NCBI GenBank assembly: GCA_013350335.1
Contig: CM023540.1
Location: forward strand, 57,078,962-57,142,961
From: Chimonanthus salicifolius
Taxonomy: Eukaryota; Streptophyta; Magnoliopsida; Laurales; Calycanthaceae
Reading direction: 5' to 3'
Length of the DNA: 64,000 nt
The notes under the pieces were generated by a model. The model searched no databases and had not been told where the DNA came from. It saw only the letters and a list, made by a program, of their open reading frames with translations. Shown one piece after another: positions 48,481 to 60,648 of this stretch. The position numbers were made by a program, and so were the translations under genes. How positions within the stretch are numbered: the first letter of the stretch is position 1; every line of letters starts with the position of its first letter.

Positions 48481-49782
48481 TGTACCCAACATATTCCACT
48501 TTAGGGCTTCCATACAAGCCATATTGTAATGAGTCTTCCTACTCAAGGCATCTGCCAATACATTCACTTTTCTTAGATGGTAAGACAGCTCAAAATCATA
48601 GTCTTCTAGATATTCCATCCATCTTCTATGTCTCATGTTCAACTCCTTTTGAGTGAACAAGTACTTGAGACTATGGTGATCAGAGACTATGTTAAATATC
48701 TCACCAAACAAGTGATGTCTCCAGAGTTTTAAAACAAACACCTACAATTGTTGGTTCTAGATCATGAGTCAGGTAATTCTGCTGACGTCCTTTCAACTGC
48801 CTAGAACCATAGGCTACAACTCTGCCTTCCTGCAACAACAAGCATCTCAATCTGTTCTTGAAAGTGTCGCAATAAACTGCAAATCCACATCCTTGTTCTT
48901 GTATAATCAACAATGGAGAGGTGGTCAACTTCTCTTTCAAATCCTGGAATGCCTTCTCACAGGCCTCGTTCCACTCGAACTTCACATATTTCCTTATTAA
49001 CATTGTCATGGAAAGAACTGTCTGGGAGAAACTTGGAATAAATCTCCTATAATACCCTGCCAATGCCAGAAAGCTTCTTATCTCAAAGACGTTAGTCAAC
49101 TTTTTCCAATTCATCGCTACCTCTACCTTGGCAAGATCTACTGTGATTCCGTCCAGAGTCACCAAATGTCCAAGAAATTGTACCTGTGTCAACTAAAATT
49201 CACTCTTGTTGAATTTGGTGTACAACTAATTCTCTCTCATAATTTGCAACACAATCTTCAAATGTTGCTCATGGTCCTCTTCTGTCGACGAAAATATCAG
49301 AATGTCGTCGATAAACACCATTACGGAGATCCCAAAACATGGCCAGAAAAGCATGTTCATCAAATCCATAAATGTGGCCGGTGTGTTTGTTACCCCAAAC
49401 GGCATCACTAGGAACTCATAATGACCGTACTGAGTCCTAAACGCAGTCTTAGAGATATCCTTATCTCAAGTCTCAAGTCTATCTTCGCAAAGCACTTTGC
49501 TCCATTCAACTGATCAAATAGACCATCTATCCATGGTAACATATACTTGTTCTTTATAGTTACCTGGTTTAGCTTCTGGTAATCTAAACACATTCTAAGA
49601 GATCCATCCGTCTTTTTGGAAAATAGATCTGGTGCTCCCCATGTTGAAGTGCTAGGGCATTTAAAACCAATACTACGCAACTCATCCACTTGAGTTCGTA
49701 ATTCCCTTTGCTCTCCCAGTGCCATCCCATACGGTGGTATGGAAATAGGCAACATTCCAGGCTGTAGATTAATCACAAACAC
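48463..49782 (-). pseudogene. Element H RT and RNase H remnant
   Basis: The RT N-terminal half (49408-49782) has [14 protein letters not shown] and AKIDLR but then loses the SGYHQ segment. The RT C-terminal half (49226-49408) starts [13 protein letters not shown] and keeps FIDDIL. RNase H (48463-49192) has YCDTF, HDLEP, VSDHHSLKYL and ADALSR across a frameshift near 48720. It is the same lineage as element A but older. Confidence 0.88.
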
Positions 49783-50812
49783 GATCTCTCAACGTGAATC
49801 TAATCCACTCAGATGATCAGGAAATAAATCCATAAACTCACACACCACCCAAGGTACCACTAAGCCTACACTTCCTACGTTTCCCCAACTCATACTAGCC
49901 ACCACACTATTTGGATGCACACTAAGGCCAAAGTTTATCACACTCGGTCCTTGATAAGGCCTTAGTTTCTTCATAAAATGATTTTTTCATGTATTCCCTA
50001 ACACCCTTCTCTTATAGTTATCCAACGCAACACGGTATCTACAAAATCAATCCATACCCAAAATGACATCAAAACCTGTCATTTCTAACACTAGCAGATC
50101 AAATCGGATGTTCCGTCCACTGAGTCTTATCATACAAGACTTACACTAATGGTGTTAAAACCTCTTTCCCTAGAGGTGACCTTACCTGCAGTGGTTTATC
50201 CACAACCATTAATCTTAAACCCAAAATTTTAACACTCTAAGCATATATAAAAGAATGGGATGCCGTAGTGTCAAACAACACATTGACTAAAGAGCTAAAA
50301 AACGGTAAAAGACCTTCCACCACAACATGATCCATTTGCTCTTCCACTGACAGCCCTATAGTATATACTCGTCCCTGAGTCGTCTGCTGAGGATGTCCAC
50401 GTCCCCTCCCTTGACTAGACCTTTGCTGCGAAAAGTCGGGTCCCACCAGACTTCTGGAAGTCTGAGGCGAATTTCTTCCAAACGCTTGTTGTCTGTAAGG
50501 TTGTGCTGGCTTGATGCTCTGAGATGGCCCTGCACTGCTTGCATTGCCAGGATTTGTGTTTTCCTTTGCAAAATGCCCTGGTTGTCTACAAGTGTAGCAC
50601 AATCTCTCTCCAGATTGGTACAACTTGGGGTTTTGACATTGCATCGATGTATGCTCGGGTTGGTTGCAAGAGTAACATATCACTTGCCTAAACTGAGATT
50701 CAGTTGTCTGCCGTGCCGATGGATGACTATTCTTAAAAGGAGGTCCTTTAAACTGGAATTTCCTTTTCTTATTTCCAAACCAAGGTGGTTTCAGGATATT
50801 CCCTTGCTGAGA
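49783..50812 (-). pseudogene. Element H gag C-terminus and protease remnant
   Basis: Two knuckles are visible at about 50555-50683: CYSCNQPEHTSMQC intact, and CYTCRQPGHFAKEN with its last Cys lost. A glutamine- and serine-rich linker follows, then a protease with LFDTTASHSF where the family has DTG or DSG, so the active site is altered. Further protease sequence to 49790 is broken. Confidence 0.85.
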
Positions 50813-50814
50813 TC

Positions 50815-51960
50815 AATGTCACAAATACCGTTCTTGGGATATTAACGGTAACTGTTAATAACGGGATATTTAAAAATTCTCAATTTTTTATCAGGAATTT
50901 AAAGGAAAAATCTCGTCGAAAATATAAATATTTAAAATATAATAAATAAATAATTCTCATCTAACAAATTTTTGAGAAAAAAATACCATACAATTCTACA
51001 TGAGTTGGTGTCCAAACATATTGAATTGCGTCATACTTACTTACTTAGTATTTCACACATATTTGCACACTGACATATATAATTTGCAGTTTATATAGTG
51101 TTACCATAAACTAAATGACAACTATGAAGATTATTTAAATAGATATTTCAATATTTTAATTAATTAAGAATATATAAAGTATATCTAAAAGTACCATTTG
51201 ACAAAAAAAATGAAATCGACCTTCTTAAATACTAAAAATTATATTTCAAGTAAAATACAATAAAATAATCTAATCTAATGAATGATCTCGTACTAAATTC
51301 AAGTTATATGAAGTTTATAATATCTGAATTTAAAATCTTAAATCTAAAATAAATTAAAAAAACAAAATTATATAATGTTCAAGGCATATTTATACTCTTA
51401 AATTAGATAAATAAAAAATTCAAATGACCTCCAATATAATTAAAAATATTTAAGAAATACTTTATTTTCTTTAATTCAATATATGTACTCAAATAAAATG
51501 ACACATCATTTACTAGAAAAAATAACACAATAATCACTCGCAGATAAATCATAAAAAAGTGAATGCACGAGTGCAAGTACCACACCATGACAATAGAGGT
51601 CGTGCGACACTAGCCAGCCACAAGATAAAGGGTTTATTCACGAGGATAAAGTAAAGGCCTTGGGAGTGTTTACTCCCTAAGGCCCACTGTAGAGGTGGCG
51701 CCTTTACTACTCTACTCTCAAAAGTCTCACATTGTTAAATACAGAAACATGTGAGTACGACAATGGCCTTAAAGAGTGGAGGTGAAAACCTAGGACGGAT
51801 ACCATATTCAAAAATGCATTTTGCCGTTAAAATACATTTTTAAAATGTTATTATCGGTTTATGTGATAATATCACATTTTTTACTCTAATTTTCCATTAA
51901 AAACAATATTAGAGATAAGAACGTGTTTTTAACGCGAGAACGAGAAAATGCTGTTAAATT
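50815..51960. mobile_element. Unclassified insertion in element H gag
   Basis: About 1.1 kb of AT-rich sequence splits the gag frame; capsid codons end near 51965 and the knuckle region resumes near 50812. The left end has GGGATATTAACGGTAAC and AACGGGATATT motifs, and the right end has ACGAGAAA and TTAACGCGAGAACGAG. No transposase and no clear terminal repeats were seen. It could be a non-autonomous DNA transposon; the exact ends are uncertain. Confidence 0.45.
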
Positions 51961-52721
51961 TGTGGTATTTTCTAGTTTCTCGTCGATATTTGTTACCCTG
52001 GTTGGGATGATCCTTGGTTGGAACTGGATCTATCTACTGTCTCAATTACAGAGGCTATCTCCATCACCTTGTCTAGACTTGTGCGATGCTGGACGACTAT
52101 TTGGCGATGAATGTAAGGACAGAGTCCACGCTCGAAGTATCTGATCTTATCGAAGTCGTCCTCTAGCATTTTGGGTGCATACTGTGAGAGGGCAATGAAC
52201 TTGTTGGCGTACTAAGCTATGGAGTCACTTCTTTGCTATAGATTCATGAACTGTTGCTGCCTAGCCTCCTTAGCTACCAGAGGGTAGTGACGAGCAAGAA
52301 ATGCCTTGGAGAAGTCCGCCCATGTCATGGGTGCATTATTCCTGGTGATGTTCTTGGTTTCCCACCAATTGTAGGCATTCCCTGTCAACTAGTATGTTGC
52401 CATAATTACTCGCAGGTTGTCAGTCACTTCCAGGGTATCAAACATCCTACGCATCAGAGCTAGCTAGTTTTCATCAATGGGTGGGTCAATTCCACCCGAA
52501 AAAGACAACGGATTTAACCGTTGAAAATCTCTCAGAGCTATGATTGCTCTTCCCCCGCCGGTCCTAGCTAGAGCAGGTCCCTCGTTCTCAGTGGCCTTCT
52601 TGAATACCTTTATGGATATCCAGCCGGTTTCATACAAGGTTTCCTAATCCACATTAAGTGGAGGAGGAGGTAGTGGTGCAAAGCCCTCTCCTTGACTTCT
52701 CGTGGTTTTTCTTAGTGGCAT
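51960..52721 (-). pseudogene. Element H gag N-terminal part
   Basis: Starts at ATG 52721 (MPLRKTTRSQGEGF) and runs through a capsid region with MRRMFDTLEVTDNL, GNAYNWWETK, MTWADFSKAFLARHYP and FERGLCPYIHRQ, with several stops. It is a typical Tekay gag. No matching 5' LTR or PBS follows to the right, so H is truncated at its 5' side. Confidence 0.82.
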
Positions 52722-53011
52722 TTTCCTGAGAATCACACAGTATATATACATATATCATAAAAGTATCCCATACAGATATGACACACGAGATTTGTCAAAA
52801 CCTTTATTCATTAAGAAAAATGAAGTGGTTACATTCACTAAGTCCATTACACGCATAATTTACATCAAATATATACTTTACTTGGAGGGTCTTATAACAT
52901 GACCGCCTCACACACCAAGCAAAATCACAAAGAAAATACAAAAGCTCCTAAAAGACCTATTAGCCCATCCTTTTATTTGCGCTCTTGACCTCGTCCCTAT
53001 TCTCCAGAAGC
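52722..53011. other. Remnant leader of H, no gene
   Basis: Sequence between the H gag start and a copia fragment. No PBS, LTR or ORF was recognised. Confidence 0.4.
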
Positions 53012-53358
53012 AAACACCGCAGGCATAATGGTTTTGCTAAACGCAGACACCGGCATTTGTCAGAAATGGGTCGCACCTTACTTATTGCCTCTCATCTCTC
53101 TTCTAACCTATGGGTTGATGAAATTTTCATTGCAATGTACATAGTTAATACAGTCCCAACACCACTATTACTATGGTCCTGTCCATATCAGCGGCTCTTT
53201 GGTTCTGTACTAGACTACCTCTCTCTCCGCACTTTTGAATGTGTGTGCTACCTTTATCTTGGAGATTATGTCACTAACAAACTTAAACCTAGATCGGTTG
53301 AATTTGTTTTTCTTGGCTACAGTGCTAGGCACAAAGGCTACCGGTGTCTTCATCTATA
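53012..53358 (+). pseudogene. Copia integrase fragment
   Basis: About 115 codons of a Ty1/copia integrase core C-terminal half: NGFAKRRHRHLSEMGRTLL, then YIVNTVPTPLL, then FVFLGYSARHKGYRC, ending in a stop. The upstream catalytic part, RT and RNase H are absent. It is an isolated scrap. Confidence 0.85.
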
Positions 53359-54576
53359 ATACCATGTTCCTTAATTAGGCTAATATTGTGTTTTAGCACC
53401 GTTCAAAGTGATTCCTAAATGGTTAATCGTATAGTTTACTGAGTAGACTTCTTGAAAAGTCAAAGTTCCACCCAATCCAAGCTCGTTAGCTTAGGGATCC
53501 AACTCGTTGAAGTTGGAACGGCAAAACCGTAGTTTATTTTTCATCATTTATTTAATTCAGATGTCATGCATAATAACTTCAATACTTCTCTTTGAAATAA
53601 AAGCACCGATTTGAGATATTTGATTACCAAACTTGCACACATAGAAGGCCTTCAAAAATAGAGTATTATGGAATTTTGATTTCGCCCAAATAATTTCACG
53701 AATTAGTAATTATTTAAGTCCCTTTAAAGTTTTACTTCGCAAAATTTTATTTTAAAAATATTTTTAAATTCCAGAATTTTTTTAATGAGTTTTAGTGTTT
53801 AATCCATATGTCAATGCACCGTTCTGTATTGTCAGATTTTTAATTTGATTTTTCTAGACGCCCAATCTTTAAAGTTGAATCTATGCTGCTAATTTAAGGA
53901 AAACTTCGATTTTGCTTAGATCGTCGGGTTTTTGAAGTGATTGTCTCTCCAATTTTTTTTGCCAAGTCTAGCTCTCAACACCAAACTCACTGGACCAGTC
54001 AAATTTACAAGATAGAGTTTTAATTGATCAGATTTTTTTTAAGTAAATAAAAAGGAAAAATACGTAAAAAAAACCTAAGTGGTAGGAGTGGAGGGTCTAC
54101 CATTGTACACCTCTTGGGTGTCGCCATGCATGAGGAGAAAATATAAAAAAATTAATAATAATTAGAAAAAAGAGATAAACTTTGTTGCCGCCTCATCCCA
54201 TTATAAGAGGGGAGGAGACCCCTCCCTTTCCATCACATTCGTTGCCACCTCATCCCATTATAAGAGGGGAGGAGCCCCCTCCCTTTCCATCACATTTGTT
54301 CCATCTTTCTCTGATACTTTCTCTCTCTAGCTTTCTTTCTCTAGTTTTTCTCTTACCTTTTCCCTCGAAGTTCTCACTTTACCAGGTCTTTTCAACAGGT
54401 ATTATACCCAACTTAAATTGAATGAATTATTTTAATTTTTTTATTAATTAAATCAAAGAGTTGATTTTGAAATTAATTTAAATAGGTCCTATTTAAGTCA
54501 ACTGTTTTATACTTCAATTCAATTACTATTATGAGATTTCACTTTTTGCAAATTTATTTTAGTTGAGCAGTATTTT
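53359..54576. other. Unassigned LTR-like sequence
   Basis: No gene. It contains the promoter-like duplication at 54184-54297 and a CT-rich stretch (54303-54360) followed by CAG/GTATTATACC, as in an LTR promoter and leader. Confidence 0.4.
54184..54297 (+). promoter_or_regulatory. 57-bp tandem duplication with TATA-like box
   Basis: Two 57-bp copies, each with CCCATTATAAGAGGGGAGGAG-like sequence, upstream of a CT-rich initiator-like tract. Confidence 0.55.
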
Positions 54577-54927
54577 TGTAATGACCCGTTCCAAGTTTTC
54601 TCGATTTTTTTTTAGAGATTTTCAGATTAGCCAGTTGTTTAGGACCTTGGTATTAGTGATGAGAGTGTGGGCGCCATGGTGGGCCCCAGTTTGTATGATT
54701 TCGAGTTCGAAAAGTTGAAGGACATTTTGCTAATTTAGTATTTATCACATAGATTGCCAAAAAATAATGTTGAAAATCACACATTTCCCCACTTGATGTC
54801 CGGCATTCGAGATTTTTTTGGGTTTTTTTTTTGTTTCATCGGGTTTTATTTCATTCAAATAGAAATGAATTTATTTTTTAGCAAAAAAAAAAAAGAATAA
54901 AAGAATAAAAGGAAAAGAAAGGAGAAT

Positions 54928-54962
54928 AAAAACCCTAAACCCTAAAACTCCCAAAACCCTAG
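54928..54962 (+). repeat. Telomere-like AAACCCT stretch
   Basis: ACCCTAAACCCTAAAAC and later AAAACCCTAG: a short interstitial plant-telomere-like run in LTR K, with a weaker counterpart in L. Confidence 0.6.
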
Positions 54963-54989
54963 CTTGTTAAAAGCCCCCCATCCCGTCGC

Positions 54990-55010
54990 ACTATAGCATT
55001 TTGCTATAGT
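54990..55010. other. CTATAG hairpin in LTR K
   Basis: ACTATAGCA, loop TTT, TGCTATAGT: nine perfect base pairs just upstream of the CT-rich leader. Confidence 0.7.
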
Positions 55011-56630
55011 ACAGCTGCACCTCCCTCACCTCTCTCTCCCTCACTTTCGATCCCTCTCCCTTGGAAACCCTAGGAGACCCCTTCTCCTTGCAGCAGCCGC
55101 CGCATCCCCTCCCACCCACGACCGTCTCGGTAACTCTCTCTTTCTCTCTCTCTATATCTATCTATCGTGCGCGCCTCTTATTCTCTTTCTTCTCCTCATC
55201 TTTCCCTCACTCCCCAACCCTGCATCACCCGACTGCCGCTTCAGCCGATCCAAGTGACAACCTTTTTTGCCCCGACCTCAGCCGTTGGATTTCCTTCCCT
55301 TTTCGCTAATTTCAAGTACTCTCTTATTCCTTCTCTTCCTTTCTCCTCTCCTCTCTAATCTTCTTTGTTTTTCCATGGATTTCTTACTTTTTTTTTCTCC
55401 TGATTTCATTTCACTTTTACCCATTTTCCCTTATTTTCACTGATTTTTGTTGGTTTTCGGCGATTTTCCTTGTTTTCCCTTACTTTTCTTCCCCTTTTGC
55501 TCGATTTTCCCTGTTTTCCCCTCTTTCCTCCATTTTTCTTGGATTTTCCCTGATTTCATTTTCCCCCCTTTTCTTCTTCCCTGATTCAACATTGTGGTTG
55601 AGTTGACTCTGTTAAATCATGAGTCGGCTCAGTTATGGGTTGAGCTAACCCAACCTGCAACCTAGCCTGTAGTTGGGCCCAGCTTTGGCCTTTTCTGGTT
55701 TGACCCAACTAGGCCCAGTTCGGGTTTGACCCAACCAGTCCCAGTCTGAGCCAAGACCTAGTCCAGGCCCAGCCCCTAGGCCCAGTCTTGGCCCAAACCC
55801 AATCCAAGCCTAGACCCTTCTACAGTCCTTTTGGATCCAATACAACCGTGGGCTCAATACTTGATCTGGCCCAACTAGACTTGACCCAGCCAATTTCTAG
55901 CCCAGCCCATTATTTTAACAGATTGAGCTCCCTTCGACCCCCGAAAGCCGCTTGCTCGCTTCAGATTTTCGACTCTACGCACACTTTGAGGGGACTTATC
56001 ACTATTTTAGCATGTATCCGCACCTACTTAATATTTAATCATGGACATGTAGTGACTTGAATGGGGCCTTTCGTTTATTAAGCCACTCGGTAAGGGAACT
56101 GTTGAAATGAACTTGTTGCAAGGGATCCGTTTGGGTGCACTCATGTCACCTATATGCGATTATTGGAGAATTGTAATCGAATGGATGATTATTTGAACTT
56201 ATAATGAGAAAAATAAGTGTTGGATATTGGACATGATGTTCAAAAATTGTTGATAATATGTTCGTGTTTAATCATAACATATATGTGAATTTCTGATGGG
56301 AATGAGATGTGCATTGGATATTGAGTACGATCCTTGAAAGTTTATTGATAAAATGTTGTGTATTTATTTACAACATGTGAACATGATCATGATGAGAATC
56401 GAGATATATCTCTTGATAACCTGTTATATGCTCTTGTTACACACGATGCATGTGTCGTTGGTCTTGATTAATTATATAAGAGCATGATTGTATTGTTAGA
56501 CATGACCTTGATATCATGTACATGCATGAGAGATAACCCACAACGGATAACGTGCCGTTGAGTATTGAGATGGAGGCGTTGTTTACATGTGTATGTATTT
56601 ATGATGATATGATGGTTTGGGTATCGGGAG

Positions 56631-56815
56631 GACTTCCCCGTTACGCTCCGGTGGTCGAGACCCACGTAGGAGATGCGGGTTTCCTCATTGCGATCTGTCT
56701 GTTGAGGTGCCTGTCCCTTGAGATTGACTTCCCCGTTATGCTTCGGCTGTCGAGACACCCATAGGACATGCGGATTTCCTCGTTGCATTTCGGCGGTTGA
56801 GGAGGTTATATATTG
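56631..56815 (+). repeat. 95-bp tandem unit, two copies, LTR K
   Basis: GACTTCCCCGTTA starts at 56631 and 56726. The period equals that of the large array in LTR L. Confidence 0.75.
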
Positions 56816-57994
56816 TATGGTGTCTCGTTTGTATTAGTAGGGAGACCGGAGTTGTTGGAGTTATGGAATTGATGTCTCGGACTGGTCAGTGAGACCATTG
56901 GCTAGTGGTATTGTAACGACCCATCCCGCTACGAGTACGTCAAACTGGTATGAAGTCCCAAAACCGATCTGATACTAATTCAGGGGTATATTTTTTTTTC
57001 TCAAAATAAAGGGAAGTACCACTTCCACAACCGATACTCAAATCAATAACCGATAGTACCAATAAAGTATTAATCATAATTGGAAACAATAACATCATTC
57101 CGTTATTACATTCATCAAACTTAATGAAATGTACATACATCTCAAATACATTAACAGGTCCTCAAATACAAAATGAAACCATGACAAGTACAAAGCTGCA
57201 ACTCTACGCCCAATGTCCGATTGAGGGTTCCCGCCGACCCTTCCTCTATGAAGTACCTGTGAGGCAAGGGGTGAGCTCTACATGCCCAGTGAGGGTAACA
57301 CGTGCATCATATGTCGCCAAGTATACACTGTATATGATTATATGAGCACATCAATGTCTATGATGTCTACATGCATGACTATGCAAGCGGTTGCCCTACC
57401 CCTAACATACGGGCCCACATCCATCGGGCCTCCAGTACATCCTCTAACCAACTCAGTACAACTCTATGGCAACTCCCTCATCTGCCCATCCGCTGTGGTC
57501 CACCCACCCTCGGGTATACAGACTGATCTCCAACCAAATCAGGATCCATACTCCTCGACCAGACCTATGACTCTCTCATGACAACCAACACAAATACCAC
57601 GACCAACCCAAGAGTCGGACTCACTAGAGTCCCAAACTGACTACCACACGGGAGTAACCACCTCACCAATCCTCAACGGACTGCCAACCAGACTCATCTA
57701 TGGTCTCCTCAACCGAGCACTAGAGTCTCGATAATCAAACATATAACCTCGGACCCCATCTATTGGTCTCCACACGATTGGCGTATCCACCCCTCACAGG
57801 ATTCTATAGGTCTTCTACCGAGTGAACCAGCCGAACTCACTCGTTAGGCTCCCATAAATTCCTGGTGAGTCAACACCCACAACACAAGTCTCAACAATGA
57901 ACCCCAAAGTCAACCGCGGGTAGACACGTTATCACATCACACCACAGGTTGTCTCCACCACACAGGTGTCTTAGCCTGAAATATCTCATTGCAC

Positions 57995-58878
57995 CATCCC
58001 TCAACCAATGAGCGGCCGAGCACATCCTCAGCCTTCTCGGTCATCCGGGGAATCATAAGTCATACTAGCGGGAGTTGTCCCTCATCGCACCATCCCTCGA
58101 TCAATGACCAGACGAGCACCTCCTCAGCCTACTAGGTCATTCGGGGATCACAAGTCATACTAGCGGGAGCTGTCCCTCACCTCGTCATCCCTCAACCAAT
58201 GACAAGGCGAGCACCTCCTCAGCCTACTCGGTCATTTGGGGATTACAAGTCATACTAGCGGGAGTTGTCCCTCACCGTATCATCCCTCGACCAATGACCA
58301 GGCGAGCACCTCCTCAGCCTACTTGGTCATTCGGGGATCATAAGTCACTATTGATCAGGCGAGCACCTCCTCAGCCTACTCGGTCATTCGGGATCACAAG
58401 TCATACCAGAGGGAGCTATCCCTCATCACATCATCCCTCGACCAATGACCAGGCGAGCACCTCCTCAGCCTACTTGGTCATTCGGGGATCACAAGTCATA
58501 CTAGTGGGAGCTGTCCCTCACTGTATCATCCCTCGACCAATGACTAAGCGAGCACCTCCTCAGCCTACTCGATCATTCGGGGATAACAAGTCATACTAGC
58601 GGGAGTTTTCTCTCACCGCATCATCCCTTGACCAATGACCAGGCAAGCACCTCCTCAGCCTACTCGGTCATTCGGGGATCACAAGTCATATGAGCGGGAG
58701 CTGTCCCTCACGCATCATCTCTCGACCAATGACCAGGCAAGTACCTCCTCAGCCTACTCTGTCATTCGTGGAACACAAGTCATACTAGCGGGAGCTGTCC
58801 CTCACCGTATCATCCCTCGACAAATGACTAGGCGAGCACCTCCTCGGCCTACTAGGTCATTCGGCGATCACAAGTCAC
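57995..58878 (-). repeat. 95-bp minisatellite, about nine copies
   Basis: Units start CATCCCTCGACC-like at 57995, 58091, 58186, 58281, 58432, 58527, 58622, 58716 and 58811, with a shortened unit around 58352-58431. Each unit contains AATGACC and GGTCATT able to pair. As 95 is not a multiple of three, the apparent repetitive ORFs are not genes. Confidence 0.92.
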
Positions 58879-60463
58879 CATCCCACCCTCTAGTCTCCAC
58901 GCAGGCGAACCACTCAACCCATTAGACCACTGGGGATGCCTCATCCGCCATGCACTCGGGTAGCGTGTCTGTAATGACCTTTAAGTCAGCCTTGGGCGAG
59001 CTAACACTCAACCCCAAAACTTCCCGGAGGTTTCCATGACCACCTAACAACATGTTCCTCTTAGGACTCTCGGGCACCTCATCCTCCAAACTGGACCACA
59101 CCTCCCTCGTAGGCATGTTTGAATATCACACCTGACAATCTAACCAGTGCCTGGAAAAAATTCAACTCATGTCCAACCACCGGGTAGCTCATAGTCCAAC
59201 CACCCTTCAACTGCGCGGTCCCACATAACATCCCCACCCTACTACCTGATAAGCAAGGGTGAGTCTCTAGATCCTGATGTTGCCTAGTACCCATGTCCCC
59301 ACCGGCATTCCATTTACACTAGCCACATGTATACAAAATTATCTCTACGTATGTCGTCAATATGACAAATCGCAACATCATTATCTATCACATGCTACGC
59401 ATTAACATTCAGATATGGTACCAATCATGGCATGTTCTGTACGAGCATAGAAAGTGGTATCATCTACTATCTACTGTACGCAATTCTAAAGCATGTTGAT
59501 TAAAATATTAATCATATACATGACAAGTTATCACAGTCAACCAATCATGTTATCATACCATCAACAAGTTATGACATCCGATAAACTATTCATAGGTGCT
59601 CCATGAGCAATGGGTACAAATACACCCGGATGAGACCCCCGCCACATAATGGTATCAATAGTTCCCTTGCTGACGGCTCATAATACGGGGGACCCCATTC
59701 GCCGTATTGTGTACCCACATATTTGATAGAGGATTAAGATGCATAGATGCATGCTAAAAGCAGTGATGAGTTCCCTCACCGGTGTGTGCCTTTGAAATCC
59801 AAAGCGGAAAGCGGGTTTGAGGTGTTGAAGGAAGCTCCATCTGCTGAAAAGAACAAAAGAATAAGTAATCGAGGTAAACAGGCCAAACTAAGCTTGGATT
59901 GTAAACTGGCTTAGAAGTGGGCCGGGTCTGAAACTGGGTTGAAACTGAAATCAGGGCCTGAAACTAGGCTAGGCCTGAAAATTGGGCTTTAAGATGGGCC
60001 GGGCCCAAAAATGGCTCTGGCCCAAAGCTGGCCCGAACTGGGCCAGGCTAGGTCTGGAGAACTAGGCTAGATCTAGGAGTTGGGTTGGGCCTGGTCTGCT
60101 GGTCCAACAGTGAAATGGGCCTGGGCTGCCAAGCCCAAAACCGAACCCACCCTAGTCAACTCAGTAAGTTGACTGGGTTGGCTTGGTACTAAACTGAGAA
60201 CTAGGAAAAAGGAGGAAAAAGAAGGAAAGAAATGGAAGAGGAAGGAAAACCAGAGAGAGGGAAAAAGAAAGAAGAAGATCAAGGAGAAGAGAGGAGAAGG
60301 AAATCGAGTACCTAAAATCGGCGAGCACGACGGAAGAAGGGTTGGAAATCCGATGGCCGAAGGAGGAGATCACAGCTAGAGATCAGCTGCAGGGAACGAT
60401 TTCGGTCGGAGAGGCTGGATGAGGGGATTCAGACCGGAAGGAGGAACGAAAAGAGAGGAGATC

Positions 60464-60465
<2 letters not shown>

Positions 60466-60502
<37 letters not shown>
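60466..60502. repeat. (GA)n microsatellite
   Basis: Uninterrupted GA run of 37 bases, (CT)n in LTR L sense, in the leader region. Confidence 0.95.
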
Positions 60503-60508
<6 letters not shown>

Positions 60509-60623
60509 TGGCGGTGGCGGCTGCTCCGAAGGGGGAGTTAGGGTTAGGGTTAGAAGAAGGGAAAAATAGGGGAAAAGAGGGATGAAGAAGAAGGCTGAGA
60601 AAGAGAGAGAAGCAGGTGCGGCG

Positions 60624-60648
60624 GCACTATAGCGCATAGCTACGGTGC
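60624..60648. other. CTATAG-type hairpin in LTR L
   Basis: GCACTATAGC and GCTACGGTGC around GCATA. It is the counterpart of 54990-55010, with changed but still mostly pairing arms. Confidence 0.5.

Larger units (their letters stand above)
54577..56911 (+). mobile_element. LTR, family K/L, plus strand, 3' truncated
   Basis: Starts TGTAATGACCCGTTCC. In order it has a telomere-like stretch, a CTATAG hairpin, a CT-rich leader, a TTGGGCCCAG-rich segment, GGTAAGGGAACTGTTGA and two 95-bp units. It stops at 56911, where the oppositely oriented relative L begins. Short frames (55061-55358, 55788-56060) are leader or low-complexity reads. Confidence 0.7.

Noticed and set aside
57995..58878. CRISPR-like repeat array
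   Set aside because: Whole 95-bp units repeat with no unique spacers, in plant DNA; it is a minisatellite.
58294..58925. Repetitive plus-strand ORFs with RAPPQPTRSFG units
   Set aside because: They are reads through the 95-bp minisatellite; the period is not a multiple of three and no start context or domain exists.
60073..60637. Minus-strand Phe/Ser/Pro-rich ORFs
   Set aside because: Translation of the CT-rich leader and (CT)n run of LTR L.
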